Source: Pseudomonadota bacterium (GTDB lineage: Bacteria > Pseudomonadota > Gammaproteobacteria > Xanthomonadales > Rhodanobacteraceae). Taken from it: a DNA stretch of 64,000 nucleotides. The position numbers and the translations under genes were made by a program. The DNA lies in contig JAKQJM010000013.1 of the NCBI GenBank assembly GCA_029561145.1, positions 1 to 64,000 on the forward strand. Reading direction: 5' to 3'. The notes beneath the pieces are model-generated. The model searched no databases, was not told the origin of the DNA, and saw only the letters and a program-made list of their open reading frames with translations. Positions 26,667 through 36,800 of the stretch are shown here, piece after piece; positions within the stretch are counted from its first letter, which is position 1, and every line of letters starts with the position of its first letter.

Positions 26667-29222
26667 ATGCGCGGCGCGGCGCTGATCGTGCTTGCGTGGA
26701 ACCAATGGGCGCTGACCCGGATCTTCCTCGACTCGCTGCTCGCCAACGACCTCGACGAGGCCGGGATCATCGTCGTCGACAATGGCTCCGACGATGAAAC
26801 GCCGATCGCCCTGAAGGACTACCTGGCTGCCTATCCGGGGATCGTCAAGGTCGTCAGCCTGCCGGAAAACCTCGGCTTTGTGCGTGGCATGAACGCCGGC
26901 ATCGCCGCAGCGCGCCCCGAAGACGATGTCGTCCTGCTCAACAACGACCTCGTCATCACGCAGCGCGACTGGCTCAACCGCCTGCGCGATGCGGCCTACG
27001 CAAGACCCGAATACGGCGTGATCGGTTGCCGCATGCACGGCGGCGAAGGCGACCAGCGCCTGTTTCATCTCGGCGGTTTCATCGAGCCGGAATCGCTATG
27101 GGGCCAGCAAACCGAATCCGGCATCCAGGAAGTCGAAGCGGGCCAGTTCACGCGCACGCGCCGGGTCCAGGGCATCGCTTTCGCCGTCGCCTACATCCGT
27201 CGCGACTGCCTGACGCGCGTTGGACCGCTCGATGAAATCTTCCACAGCTATTTCGAGGACACCGACTACTGCCTGCGTGCCGCCGATGCCGGCATCGCCA
27301 GCGTGGTCGCCGGTGCCGTCACCCTGCGCCACGATCAACATGGCTCGACGCGCGACGACGGCGGGTTTCGCGAACGCCTGTGGAAACAGAGCCGCGCCGC
27401 GTTCGCGCAACGTTGGCAACAACGCCTGATCGATGCCTACCGCGGCACCGTCCACTGGCAGGGCGTCACCGGGCAGGCGCATGCGCATGCACAGATCACG
27501 CGCAGCCTGCTCTGGCGACTCGATGCACGCGGCCTGCGCATGGCGTTCTCGAAAGCCGCGCCGGAACTGCTCGATGCGCAGGACTTCCGCCTCGGACTTG
27601 CCGCGCATCGCAGCATCCCGCCCGCACCGGAAGTCGCTTTCGTGTGTGCGCCTGGCGGGATCGAGCCGATCCCGCGCGGGCGCTTCCGTGTCGCGCTCGG
27701 CATCTCCGAATGGGAGCAGGCGCCGCCTTCGTGGGCGCGCTACAGCCAACAGTTCGATCTGCTGCTCGTACCCGATGCCTTCCAGCAGCGCGCCTTCCGT
27801 GCCGCGGGTGTATCGATCCCGATCGAAATCCTGCCGCTCGGCATCGATCGGGATTACTGCCAGGCCGACGCCCCTACCGTGCGCAATCCGCACGCGCATT
27901 TCGTCTTCCTCAGCGTTGTCGAGTCGCTGCCGCGCGACGCGCCCGATCGCATCGTCACGGCCTTCCGCCAGGCCTTTGACGCCACTGAGCCCGTCGAGTT
28001 GCTGATCCGCGTCGTTCCGGGCAACGACGACGCACTGATCCACGCAGCGATCGAAGCTGCGATCGCCGCGACGCCCGGCGCACCGGTCCGCGTGATCTCA
28101 TACCTGGGATTCCAGGCCCACGAGCGCATGCAGTTGCTGTGTGCCGCCGACACCTATGTCAGTGCACGACGCGGCGGCGGCTGGGATCCGCTGGCTGCCG
28201 AGGCAGTCGCCTGCGCGCGCCCGTTGATCGCGCCGGCCTATGGCAGCCAGGAATCGCTGGTGCGTGAGTGGGGCCACGAGGTCGCCTGCCGAAGCGCCGA
28301 GGATCCGGCCAACCCGGGCCAGCGATGGTGTGAGCCAGACCTCGATTCGCTGGTCGCGCGCCTGCGCGAAGTCCACGAGCAGCGCAGTTTCGTCCTCACC
28401 GCCGCACGCATCGCGGCGCCGCGCTTCGCGCAGGCGCACGATCTCGATAACACGGCCGATCGCCTCGCCGAGTTGCTCGCCAGTGGATCGACGCTGAAGC
28501 CGCGCCCAAGCGAGCCTGCGCCGCATCGACCGGTCGACCTGGATCTGCCGAGTGGCAACCAGATCGTCGTCCTTGGCATGCACCGTTCGGGCACCTCGAG
28601 CGTCGGTGGTCTGCTCAAGCTGTTCGGCGCATGGCCCGGCGAAGACGATGCATTGCTGCGCGGCCCGGACAATCCGCGCGGGCATTTCGAACATGGCGAA
28701 TTGCACCTCGCCTGCGTGCGACGGCTCGAAGCCGATGGCGGCGACTGGCGCTTTCCTCCCGAGGAAACCTCCGCAGCTGCCATCGATGCGTTCCGTCGCG
28801 ATATCGCCGCGATCCTCGAAACCCTCGAAGCCCGCCGCCCGTGGTTCATCAAGGAGCCGCGACTGTGCCTGCTGGTGCACGAAATCCTGCCCTTGCTGAC
28901 CCGCCCGGTCTTCGTCCATGTGACGCGCGATCCAGGTGCCATCGCCGCGTCGCTCGCACGGCGCGACCGCATGGGCAGCGCAGCCGCGCTCACGCTCTGC
29001 GAGCACTACAAGCGCGCGGCCCTCGTCGCCAGCGAAGGCTGGCAGCGCGTCACGATCGACTACGACGAGCTCATCGCCGATCCGCTCAAGACCGCACGCA
29101 ACCTGCTGAACGAGCTGGTCGGCTGTGGCATCACCGGCCTCGATTGGCCCGGCGATGACGCGATCACACGGTGGATCGAGCCTTCTGTCGCGAATCAAGG
29201 CAACGCTGCCGTCGGGGATTGA
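26667..29222 (+). CDS. GT2–GT4-like–sulfotransferase fusion protein
   Basis: 851 residues, three catalytic-type modules. Residues 1–240 are a GT-A family 2 glycosyltransferase (ALIVLAWNQW, IIVVDNGSDDET, VVLLNNDLVI, YFEDTDYCLRA). Residues about 330–600 resemble a GT-B glycosyltransferase (PIEILPLGIDRDY, then the ADTYVSARRGGGWDPLAAEAVAC donor segment). Residues 630–851 are a sulfotransferase-like domain with the PAPS 5'-phosphosulfate loop VLGMHRSGTSSVGG and a later VHVTRDPGAIAAS. A single polypeptide that adds sugars and then sulfates them is the simple reading; the domain order is clear but the substrates are not. Confidence 0.85.
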   Translation: MRGAALIVLAWNQWALTRIFLDSLLANDLDEAGIIVVDNGSDDETPIALKDYLAAYPGIVKVVSLPENLGFVRGMNAGIAAARPEDDVVLLNNDLVITQRDWLNRLRDAAYARPEYGVIGCRMHGGEGDQRLFHLGGFIEPESLWGQQTESGIQEVEAGQFTRTRRVQGIAFAVAYIRRDCLTRVGPLDEIFHSYFEDTDYCLRAADAGIASVVAGAVTLRHDQHGSTRDDGGFRERLWKQSRAAFAQRWQQRLIDAYRGTVHWQGVTGQAHAHAQITRSLLWRLDARGLRMAFSKAAPELLDAQDFRLGLAAHRSIPPAPEVAFVCAPGGIEPIPRGRFRVALGISEWEQAPPSWARYSQQFDLLLVPDAFQQRAFRAAGVSIPIEILPLGIDRDYCQADAPTVRNPHAHFVFLSVVESLPRDAPDRIVTAFRQAFDATEPVELLIRVVPGNDDALIHAAIEAAIAATPGAPVRVISYLGFQAHERMQLLCAADTYVSARRGGGWDPLAAEAVACARPLIAPAYGSQESLVREWGHEVACRSAEDPANPGQRWCEPDLDSLVARLREVHEQRSFVLTAARIAAPRFAQAHDLDNTADRLAELLASGSTLKPRPSEPAPHRPVDLDLPSGNQIVVLGMHRSGTSSVGGLLKLFGAWPGEDDALLRGPDNPRGHFEHGELHLACVRRLEADGGDWRFPPEETSAAAIDAFRRDIAAILETLEARRPWFIKEPRLCLLVHEILPLLTRPVFVHVTRDPGAIAASLARRDRMGSAAALTLCEHYKRAALVASEGWQRVTIDYDELIADPLKTARNLLNELVGCGITGLDWPGDDAITRWIEPSVANQGNAAVGD

Positions 29223-29390
29223 TTCGCGCAAGCGGAACGACATGCGCGTTTCCGTCTGTCCCGACCACGCGCTGAACAAGCCGCTGCACCCTGAACCGAA
29301 TCCGTCCACGCGCGAACATCGCGCATCGCTTCCGGCACGCGGCTTGTCGCGCGCTGCCCGACCTGCCGCGAACACCCCCGCGATGCGATA

Positions 29391-32300
29391 ATGTCCACGA
29401 ATGCCGGCGGCCCTCGGGTAGTGATGCAGAGAACTCGACAACGAAACCACGAATTCGATGGCAACGGCTGGCGCAGGCAGATCAATCGACTGCTTCTCGC
29501 CATCGGACTCCTCGCATCGACGGCGAATGCCGGCAATGCACTGGCGCCACCCTCGTTGCGTGACTATGCGGTCGACCGCTGGACCACCGTGCAGGGCCTG
29601 CCGCACAACTCTATCCGTGGCATCGCGCAAACGCCGGAAGGCCATCTCTGGTTCGGTACCTGGGAGGGGCTGGTCAGCTACAACGGCCTCGAGTTCTCGG
29701 TACTCGACCGCGCCAGCAAGCCCGGCCTGCTCGACAACGGCATCGGCGCCCTGTACCGGGATCCCGCTGGCGAGCTGTGGATCAGCGATTCGCGCGGCAA
29801 CGTGGGCCATCGCGACGCAGAGGGTGAGCTGCGCTTCTCGCCACGCCCGCCCGATCTGCCCGAAGTGCTGATCCAGTCGATGACGATGGATCACAGCGGC
29901 CGGCTCTGGTTGCTCTATGAAAGCAAGGGACTGGGCTACCTTGGCGCTGACGGCATTTTCCACTATGCAGCACCGCCGCCTGACTCGCCGTTGCGCACGG
30001 CCAGCACCCGCATGGCGATCGACGAAGGCAATCGTCTCTGGATCGGCAGCTATGGCGGCCTGCTCTTTCGCGAACTCGATGGCGACGGGATCGTGCGGCG
30101 CGCACCTGACGACTTCGGCCTGCCGGCGGGCCTGGCCTGGCCGTATCGTGCGCCCGATGGGCGCCTCTGGATTGCCGCCGAGGACAGCCTGTATCGCATC
30201 GAGGAAGGGCGTCCGGTATTCCGCTTTCGCATACCGGACAAGGGTCGACTGACCGCGATGCTGCAGGACCGCCACGGACAACTGTGGCTGGGCACCGAGA
30301 ACCTCGGCTTGTTCCGCCTGACCGAACGCTTCGGCCTCGAGCGCATGCGCGACGACCTCGACTTGCCCGGCGGTCGCATCACCGAGATTTTCGAGGATGC
30401 CGAAGGCAGCATCTGGGTCGGTGCCAACGGCGGCCTGTTCCGCCTGCGCGAAACCCTGTTCAGCAACTACACCCAGCGTGACGGCCTGAGCGGCGACTAC
30501 ATCCGCGCCGTTCTCGAGGATCGCAACGGGCGTCTGTGGGTCGGCTCGGCCGGCGGTCTCGACCGGATGGATGCAGACGGCTCGATCACGCCGCTGCGTC
30601 TGCCGACCACCAGCGGCAACTCGCCCTCGGTGCTGAGCCTCGCCGAGGACGCCGAAGGCGGCCTGTGGATCGGCACCTACGTGGATGGGCTCTACCGACT
30701 CGACCCAAGCGGCAGCATCCGGCACCTTGGCGCGGCGGAAGGCCTGCCGAGCGGAAACGTGCGTTCGATCACCGTCGACGACCAGGGAATCATCTGGCTC
30801 GGCACGCAGCGCGGGGTCGCGCGCCTGCAGGACAACCGCGCGCGCATGCTCGAAGGCGAACATGCCCCGACCGGCCTGACCACGGCGTTGAGCAGCCAGC
30901 CCGGCGAACTCTGGATAGGCTCGATCGAAGGAGCGCGCCTGTTGCGCGGAAGCCAGATCCAGCGCATCGACCTCGCCGCACTCGGCGGCGGGCGCAGCGT
31001 ATTTGGCTTCCGCCGGCTCGGCAACGACATGTGGATCGTTTCCGACCGCGGCCTTTATCGCCATCGCGACGGCGTCCTCGCGCGGGTCGGCCTCGAACAG
31101 GGCATGCCGGTCGATGCCATGTTCGAGATGCTGCCGGATCGATCCGGCAACGTCTGGATCACCAGCAACCGCGGCGTGCTGCGCACCACGCAGGCGGCAC
31201 TCGATGCAGTCGCCGATGGCCTCGACTCGCGCATCGAAGTCGATCGCTACAGCGAGATGGATGGCATGGTCAGCGCGCAGGCCAATGGCAGCACCGGGCC
31301 CGCGGCATGGCTGCGCAAGGACAACACGTTGTGGGTGGCAACTGCGAGCGGATTGAGCACGGTCGATCCCGCCCGACTCCCGACCTTGAGCCAGCATGCG
31401 CCGCCGCCTACGGTCATCGAGACCATTGCGGTCGAGGGCCAGCCCTTGCCGCTGGGTTCGGCAAATCATCATGTCTCGCTGCCCGGCGGCAAGCGCCTGA
31501 CGGTCGGCTACGTCGGCTTGAGTTTCCTGCTGCCGGAACGGGTCGTTTATCGCACGCGACTCGACGGACTCGACCACGACTGGATCGAACGCGGACGCCA
31601 GCGCAATGTCGAATTCATCGGCCTGCCGCCCGGAGACTATGGCCTGCACATCGGGGCCGCCCATCCTGGCGGCGCCTGGGGCACGAAGGAAGCGGTGTGG
31701 CGTTTCAGCGTCGAACCGTTCTGGTGGCAGCGACTCGATGTGCAGGCCATGGCCGCCTTGCTCGCCCTGATCGCGCTGCTGGCTATCTACCGCTATCTTG
31801 TTGCGCGCTATCGCGCGAGCAACCTCAAGTTGACGCGTCTCGTTGACGAGCGCACCGAGGACCTGCAGCGCCAGACCAGGCGCCTGCTGCACGCCGATGA
31901 TGAGAAAACGAGGCTGCTGGACCAGTTGCGCGAGCAATCGGAATCCTTCGAACGACAAGCCCGCGAGGACGCCCTGACCGGCCTGCCGAACCGTCGTGCG
32001 TTCGATCTTGCGCTCAAGCGCGCACTCGAAGCGGCACGACGCGAGCAGCGACCCTTGAGCCTCGCGATGCTCGACGTCGACCACTTCAAGGCGGTCAACG
32101 ACAAGTACTCGCACAGCATCGGCGACACGGTGCTGCGCGAAGTCGGTCGCCTGCTGATCGAGACGAGCCGCGCATCCGATTTCGCGGCCCGCGTCGGCGG
32201 CGAGGAATTCGCCCTGATCTTCCACGACACCACGCTCGTCCAGGCCCGATCCACCTGCGAACGCCTGCGCCAGGCATTCCACGCCCAGGCCGACTGGGCC

Positions 32301-32447
32301 GACGTGACCGACCTGCAGATCAGCTTCAGTGCCGGACTCGCCGAATGGAACGGTGAAGGCGAATCCGAATCCGCGCTCGTGCAACGCGCCGACGATGCGC
32401 TCTACCAGGCCAAGCAGGACGGCCGCGATCGCATCTGCATCGGCTGA
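29391..32447 (+). CDS. Beta-propeller sensor diguanylate cyclase
   Basis: 1018 residues. After a signal-like hydrophobic segment near residue 30–45, about a dozen Reg_prop repeats of the form GxLWxGT/S (for example GHLWFGTWEGL, GSIWVGANGGL, GIIWLGTQRGV) make a periplasmic beta-propeller to about residue 660. A Y_Y_Y domain follows, then one membrane helix near 780–800, a short coiled coil, and a cytosolic GGDEF domain with GGEEF. The I-site RxxD (RASD) is present, so feedback inhibition by cyclic di-GMP is expected. It probably reports on an extracytoplasmic glycan to tune surface polysaccharide output (inference from context). Confidence 0.9.
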   Translation: MSTNAGGPRVVMQRTRQRNHEFDGNGWRRQINRLLLAIGLLASTANAGNALAPPSLRDYAVDRWTTVQGLPHNSIRGIAQTPEGHLWFGTWEGLVSYNGLEFSVLDRASKPGLLDNGIGALYRDPAGELWISDSRGNVGHRDAEGELRFSPRPPDLPEVLIQSMTMDHSGRLWLLYESKGLGYLGADGIFHYAAPPPDSPLRTASTRMAIDEGNRLWIGSYGGLLFRELDGDGIVRRAPDDFGLPAGLAWPYRAPDGRLWIAAEDSLYRIEEGRPVFRFRIPDKGRLTAMLQDRHGQLWLGTENLGLFRLTERFGLERMRDDLDLPGGRITEIFEDAEGSIWVGANGGLFRLRETLFSNYTQRDGLSGDYIRAVLEDRNGRLWVGSAGGLDRMDADGSITPLRLPTTSGNSPSVLSLAEDAEGGLWIGTYVDGLYRLDPSGSIRHLGAAEGLPSGNVRSITVDDQGIIWLGTQRGVARLQDNRARMLEGEHAPTGLTTALSSQPGELWIGSIEGARLLRGSQIQRIDLAALGGGRSVFGFRRLGNDMWIVSDRGLYRHRDGVLARVGLEQGMPVDAMFEMLPDRSGNVWITSNRGVLRTTQAALDAVADGLDSRIEVDRYSEMDGMVSAQANGSTGPAAWLRKDNTLWVATASGLSTVDPARLPTLSQHAPPPTVIETIAVEGQPLPLGSANHHVSLPGGKRLTVGYVGLSFLLPERVVYRTRLDGLDHDWIERGRQRNVEFIGLPPGDYGLHIGAAHPGGAWGTKEAVWRFSVEPFWWQRLDVQAMAALLALIALLAIYRYLVARYRASNLKLTRLVDERTEDLQRQTRRLLHADDEKTRLLDQLREQSESFERQAREDALTGLPNRRAFDLALKRALEAARREQRPLSLAMLDVDHFKAVNDKYSHSIGDTVLREVGRLLIETSRASDFAARVGGEEFALIFHDTTLVQARSTCERLRQAFHAQADWADVTDLQISFSAGLAEWNGEGESESALVQRADDALYQAKQDGRDRICIG

Positions 32448-32466
32448 TCCGGATCGGCAGTCCAGG

Positions 32467-32700
32467 ATGTTGCCTGTACAGATCAAGGGCTTGCCCGAGG
32501 CGGTCAACGCCGTGTTCCCTAAGACCCTCACCCAACCGTGCATCGTCCACCTGGCTAGAGCGAGCCTGCTCTATGTGAGCAGCACGGATGTCAAGGGTGT
32601 CATGGCGACGCTCAAACGCATCCACCCCTCGGCGACAGCCGAGGAGGCCGAGCGCGAGCTGGATGCTTTTGAGGCTGCACGGATTTCCCGTCCACCATTA
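32467..32700 (+). pseudogene. IS256-family transposase fragment
   Basis: About 75 codons (LPEAVNAVFPKTLTQPCIVHL, then TLKRIHPSATAEEAERELDAFEA) match the central part of IS256/Mutator transposases, where the family reads GFPEAIEAVFP and CIVHLIRNSL. Both the N-terminal and C-terminal thirds are absent and no terminal repeats are seen. The remnant lies between the GGDEF gene and the next glycosyltransferase and marks a past insertion or a recombination scar. Confidence 0.82.
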
Positions 32701-32829
32701 CCCACCATCTGATCGAGGAATTCGAGGCGCGGGATCGGCCTTGTCCGTGCCATCGGGTTCGGCTCTTGCATATCGTGGCTGCGACGTGCGTAATCCGGCG
32801 TCGCCGATCGACAGGATTCTTCGCACGAG

Positions 32830-34374
32830 ATGCCGCCTGCCATGCACCCCCGACTTCTGGAGCCCGCATGGGATGGACGCTTGTTGCGAGTGTCCGCGCA
32901 CACGGATGCAGCGCTCAGGGTAGCGATCGATGGCTGTCCGTTTGTTGCGCTGACGGCAAACGCCGATGGATGGGCTTTGCTCGATATGCCGTTTTCGCCG
33001 ACCGGAAAGGACAGCGTGTGCATCCGGATCGCTACCGATTCCGTCGCTGGCGATTTAACCGTCCAAGTATTCGGGATCACGTTCGGCAAACCGGGGATAC
33101 GGACCTGCAGCGAGTATCGCCCGCTCATCGCTCCGATGGGTTCGGCCGAAAGACTCGTGCCGATCGATGCCCAACCGATGCAGCGCGAAGTCGCTATCGT
33201 CGTGCCGGTCTACAACAATGCCGATGCGGTCAGGCGTTGCCTCGATTCGGTGCTTGCGCATACGACCGGTCCGAGCCGGCTCATCGTGATCGATGATGCG
33301 AGCCCGGATGCCGCGATTGCTCCACTGCTTGATCGTTATCGTGGTATCGCAGGCGTCGGGATTTTCGCCAACCGACGCAATCTCGGCTTCACTGCGACGG
33401 TCAATCGCGGCATCGAATTGGCGGGTCGCGCCGACGTCGTGCTGCTCAATGCCGACACCGAGGTCGCGGCGAACTGGTTGACCGGCCTTCGTCGCGCGCT
33501 GCATGCCCAGGCCGATGTCGCGACCGTGACCGCCGTCTCGGACAATGCCGGCGCGTTCTCGGTGCCCGAGCTCGAGAAGGAAAATCCGATCCCGACGTGC
33601 TGGAGTTTCGCGCAGGCGGCGCGCGCGATCTTCCAGAATGCCGGGCTTGCCTATCCGCAACTGCCGACCGGCAACGGCTTCTGCATGCTGATCCGTCGCG
33701 ACGTGATCGATGCGATCGGCCTGTTCGATGTCGAGGCCTTTCCGCAAGGCTATGGCGAGGAGAACGATTTCTGCCAGCGCGCCTGCGCGGCGGGTTATCG
33801 ACACCTGATCGCGGGCAATGTGTTTGTCGCGCACGCGCGCAGCCTGAGTTTCGGCGACGCGCGACGCGAATCGCTCGGCCGCTCCGGGATGGAGGTGTTG
33901 CGCAAACGCTGGCCGCGCTATGAAGCCGATGTCGGCGCGACACTGTTCTCGTTCGAACGCCTTGTGCTCGACTGGCGGCTGCGGCGCCTCTACGCCGATG
34001 CGGCCGGCCATTCGCCCTTGCCGCGCGCATTGCGGTTTGCGCGGAATGCCGATCCGTTACGCGACAGCGGTTACGATATCTGGATGCTGATCCCACGCGA
34101 TGACGCAATGACACTGACCAGCCCGAACGGTGAAACCGTTGAATCGATGGACGCGGCCGCGTTCGATGCCAGGGCCTGCGCCGACTGGCTGCAACGCCAT
34201 GCGATCGAACGCGTTGACATCGGAGACGATGTCGATGCGACCGTCGCGACGATGCTCGAAACCCAGGCGGGCCGGCTGGGCATCGCGATCCGCGTTAGCA
34301 ATCGCGCCGCTGCCGACTTCGTTGCGCGCATGTCTGCTTCCACGCAACCCAGCTTCAGCGGTCGGGCACGATGA
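32830..34374 (+). CDS. Glycosyltransferase family 2 with N-terminal extension
   Basis: 514 residues. Residues 1–115 are a nonconserved beta-rich extension. Residues 118–370 are a GT-A family 2 domain (VAIVVPVYNNADAVRRCL, LIVIDDASPD, ADVVLLNADTEV, then GYGEENDFCQRA, resembling rhamnosyltransferase WbbL types). The C-terminal 130 residues are unassigned. Two in-frame starts exist (32830 and 32842). It overlaps the GDP-mannose dehydratase gene by four bases. Confidence 0.85.
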   Translation: MPPAMHPRLLEPAWDGRLLRVSAHTDAALRVAIDGCPFVALTANADGWALLDMPFSPTGKDSVCIRIATDSVAGDLTVQVFGITFGKPGIRTCSEYRPLIAPMGSAERLVPIDAQPMQREVAIVVPVYNNADAVRRCLDSVLAHTTGPSRLIVIDDASPDAAIAPLLDRYRGIAGVGIFANRRNLGFTATVNRGIELAGRADVVLLNADTEVAANWLTGLRRALHAQADVATVTAVSDNAGAFSVPELEKENPIPTCWSFAQAARAIFQNAGLAYPQLPTGNGFCMLIRRDVIDAIGLFDVEAFPQGYGEENDFCQRACAAGYRHLIAGNVFVAHARSLSFGDARRESLGRSGMEVLRKRWPRYEADVGATLFSFERLVLDWRLRRLYADAAGHSPLPRALRFARNADPLRDSGYDIWMLIPRDDAMTLTSPNGETVESMDAAAFDARACADWLQRHAIERVDIGDDVDATVATMLETQAGRLGIAIRVSNRAAADFVARMSASTQPSFSGRAR

Positions 34375-35417
34375 GCCGCCGCTATTCGCGCGCGCTGATC
34401 ACCGGCATTGGCGGCCAGGATGGCGCCTTCCTTGCGGCAAGGCTGCTTGCCGAGGGCATCCACGTCACCGGCACGCACCGACCGTCGAGTCCACAGGGAA
34501 ACTGGCGGCTCGATGAACTCGGCATCTCGGCGCATCCGCACCTGCAATTGTGCGCACTCGATGTGCTCGATGTCGCCGCTTGTCGCTCGCTGATCGCGGC
34601 GATGGCGCCCGGGGCGATCTTCCATCTTGCCGGACAATCGCGCGTGGCCGATTCGTTTCGCGATCCACTTGGCAGCGTGCAGGCCAATGGCATCGGCACG
34701 CTGAACCTGCTCGAGGCGATGCGCCGCGATGCCCCCGATGCGCATTTCGTGCTCGCGTCCAGCGCCGAGATATTCGGATCACCGCCGCACGCCCCGCAGA
34801 ACGAACAGACCCCGTGGCGGCCCGATTCGCCCTACGGCTTGTCCAAACTGGTCGCACACGCGGCAATGGGCAGTTGGCGGGCGAGCTTCGGTCTCGCCGC
34901 AAGCAGCGCGATCCTTTTCAACCACGAGTCCGAACTGCGCGACGTGGCTTTCGTCACGCGCAAGATCACGCGCGCCGCCGTGCGCATCGCGCTCGGCCTC
35001 GATCAGGACGTCGCTCTCGGCAATCTCGATGCGAAACGCGATTTCGGCTACGCCCCCGAATATGTCGCCGCGCTTGCCAACCTGGCCGACCGCGAATCCG
35101 GCGAGGATTTCGTCCTCGCCACGGGTCGCGCGGCAAGCATCCGCGAATTCGCCACCTCCGCATTCAGCGCCGCGGGCATCAGCCTCGAATGGCAGGGCCA
35201 GGGCGCCGACCAACAGGCCGTCGAACCCGGCACCGGCAAACGCCGCATCCACATCGATGCAACCCTGCTCAGGCCGGTCGATGCGCCATTGCTGGTCGGC
35301 GATGCCGCCAAGGCACGCCGTGAATTGGGATTCCAGTCCATTGTGGATCTCGATGAACTGGCTCGGCGCATGGTCGAAGCCGATTTGTCGCGCGAGCGTG
35401 CAGGACGCAAACCGTAG
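34371..35417 (+). CDS. gmd: GDP-mannose 4,6-dehydratase
   Basis: 348 residues of the short-chain dehydrogenase/reductase family. The NADP-binding motif GIGGQDGAFLA, the SSAEIFG catalytic region, YGLSK (YxxxK), FNHESELRD and LGNLDAKRDFGYAPEYV match Gmd, which makes GDP-4-keto-6-deoxymannose, a precursor of GDP-rhamnose or GDP-fucose. No partner reductase (rmd or fcl) is in the window, so the final sugar is unknown. The start overlaps the GT2 gene and the stop shares a base with the next gene. Confidence 0.88.
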   Translation: MSRRYSRALITGIGGQDGAFLAARLLAEGIHVTGTHRPSSPQGNWRLDELGISAHPHLQLCALDVLDVAACRSLIAAMAPGAIFHLAGQSRVADSFRDPLGSVQANGIGTLNLLEAMRRDAPDAHFVLASSAEIFGSPPHAPQNEQTPWRPDSPYGLSKLVAHAAMGSWRASFGLAASSAILFNHESELRDVAFVTRKITRAAVRIALGLDQDVALGNLDAKRDFGYAPEYVAALANLADRESGEDFVLATGRAASIREFATSAFSAAGISLEWQGQGADQQAVEPGTGKRRIHIDATLLRPVDAPLLVGDAAKARRELGFQSIVDLDELARRMVEADLSRERAGRKP

Positions 35418-36559
35418 TGCGCGTCATCTTCAACGTCGATGCGATCAGCGCGCCGCTGACCGGAATCGGCCGCTATGCACTCGAGCTTGCCAACGGCCTT
35501 GCGCGGCACGAGGCGATCGAGGAACTCCGGCTGTACTCGGCGGTGCGCTGGGTCGATGATCCGGCCGATGCGCTGTCGTCGAACCGCATGTTCGCGAGCT
35601 TGCGCAAGAACCTGCCCTTCAAGACCAGCGCGCTCGAACTGTATTCAAGGCTGCGCGATGTATTGTTCCGCGCGCATACGCGCAAGATGCAGGGCTACCT
35701 GCTGCATACGCCAAACTACATCCTGATGCCGTTCGATGGCCCGAGCGTGACCACGGTGCATGATCTGTCCGCCTTCAATTTTCCGGAAACCCATCCGCCC
35801 GAACGCGTCCGCTTCCTCGAACGCCATCTGCCACGCACGCTGGCGCGCGCCGATCGCGTACTGACCGACTCGCAATTCATCGCCGACGAGATCCACCACA
35901 AGCTCGGTGTGGCACGCGAGAAACTCCGCGTCGTCGCCCTCGGTGTCGATCCGGGCTATGGCCCGCGCAGCCCCGCGGATCTCGCCGAAGCGATGAACCG
36001 GCATGGCCTCATCGCGGGCGCGTACCTGCTCGTGGTCGCCACCCAGGAACCACGCAAGAACCTGATCCGTCTCGCCCGCGCCTACGCCGCGCTGCCGTCG
36101 GCGACACGCAGCCGCCATCCGCTGATCATCGTCGGTGCGCGCGGCTGGCTCAGCGCCGATCTCGAAAAAGTGCTCGCCCCGCTCGAAGCCAACGGCTCGA
36201 CGCGACGACTCGGCTACGTCAGCGAAGCCGATCTGCCACTGATCTACGCCGGCGCGCGCGCGTTTGCATTTCCCTCGCTGTACGAGGGTTTCGGCCTGCC
36301 GGTGCTGGAAGCACTCGCGAGCGGCATTCCGGTGCTGACCTCGAATGTTTCATCCTTGCCCGAGATCTGCGCCGATATCGCCCTGTGCATCGATCCGCTC
36401 GATGAGGACGCGCTTCGCCGCGGCCTCGAACGCCTGCTCGACGACGAGGACTGGCGCAACACCAGCGCAAGCCGAGGCCTGCAACACGCCGCACAATTCC
36501 CCTGGTCGCGCTGCGTCGACGAAACCGTGGCGGTCTATCGCGAAGTGGTTGGGTTCTGA
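35417..36559 (+). CDS. Glycosyltransferase family 4
   Basis: 380 residues from a GTG that overlaps the gmd stop by one base. The N-terminal GT-B half holds PLTGIGRYALELANGLARH and TTVHDLSAFNFPETHPPER, typical of GT4 mannosyltransferases. The C-terminal half has LVVATQEPRKNLIRL and the EX7E motif FPSLYEGFGLPVLEALASGIP. It is the last gene of the glycan cluster; the DNA to its right changes character at the tRNA fragment. Confidence 0.92.
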   Translation: MRVIFNVDAISAPLTGIGRYALELANGLARHEAIEELRLYSAVRWVDDPADALSSNRMFASLRKNLPFKTSALELYSRLRDVLFRAHTRKMQGYLLHTPNYILMPFDGPSVTTVHDLSAFNFPETHPPERVRFLERHLPRTLARADRVLTDSQFIADEIHHKLGVAREKLRVVALGVDPGYGPRSPADLAEAMNRHGLIAGAYLLVVATQEPRKNLIRLARAYAALPSATRSRHPLIIVGARGWLSADLEKVLAPLEANGSTRRLGYVSEADLPLIYAGARAFAFPSLYEGFGLPVLEALASGIPVLTSNVSSLPEICADIALCIDPLDEDALRRGLERLLDDEDWRNTSASRGLQHAAQFPWSRCVDETVAVYREVVGF

Positions 36560-36724
36560 TCCGCGTTGGCTTGCACTCCGGCCACCAGCAGGTCGCAACG
36601 GCGACGAACAAATGACTGCCGCGCCGAGCACAACAGGACGAAAATTCGAAGGCGTCCTGGCGACACAATCCGGACACGCGAGGCCGGAAACCCAACCCAG
36701 GCCGCAAATTTCAGTTGCATCGCG

Positions 36725-36747
36725 TGGTGCCGGCACCCGGATTCGAA
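36725..36747 (-). other. tRNA 3'-end fragment, probable attachment site (attR-like)
   Basis: Read on the minus strand this is the T-loop TTCGAAT, the 3' T-stem CCGGG, the 3' acceptor strand TGCCGGC, the discriminator A and CCA: the exact end of a tRNA. The 5' T-stem and everything before it are absent, so it is not a functional gene. A lone tRNA 3' end is what integrative elements leave at their far end. Its orientation places the element to the right, with the intact tRNA expected beyond it. Confidence 0.7.
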
Positions 36748-36800
36748 TTTAGATTCTATTTACTTGATTACCATGACTTATTATTCTGGCAAATACCATC

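Noticed and set aside
28098-32543. A very long open frame (about 1480 codons) on the minus strand
   Set aside because: It lies antisense to the GT2–GT4–sulfotransferase and GGDEF genes, both of which have clear domains. Its composition (Ala, Arg, Gln, Asp rich, no motifs) is that of a high-GC shadow frame.
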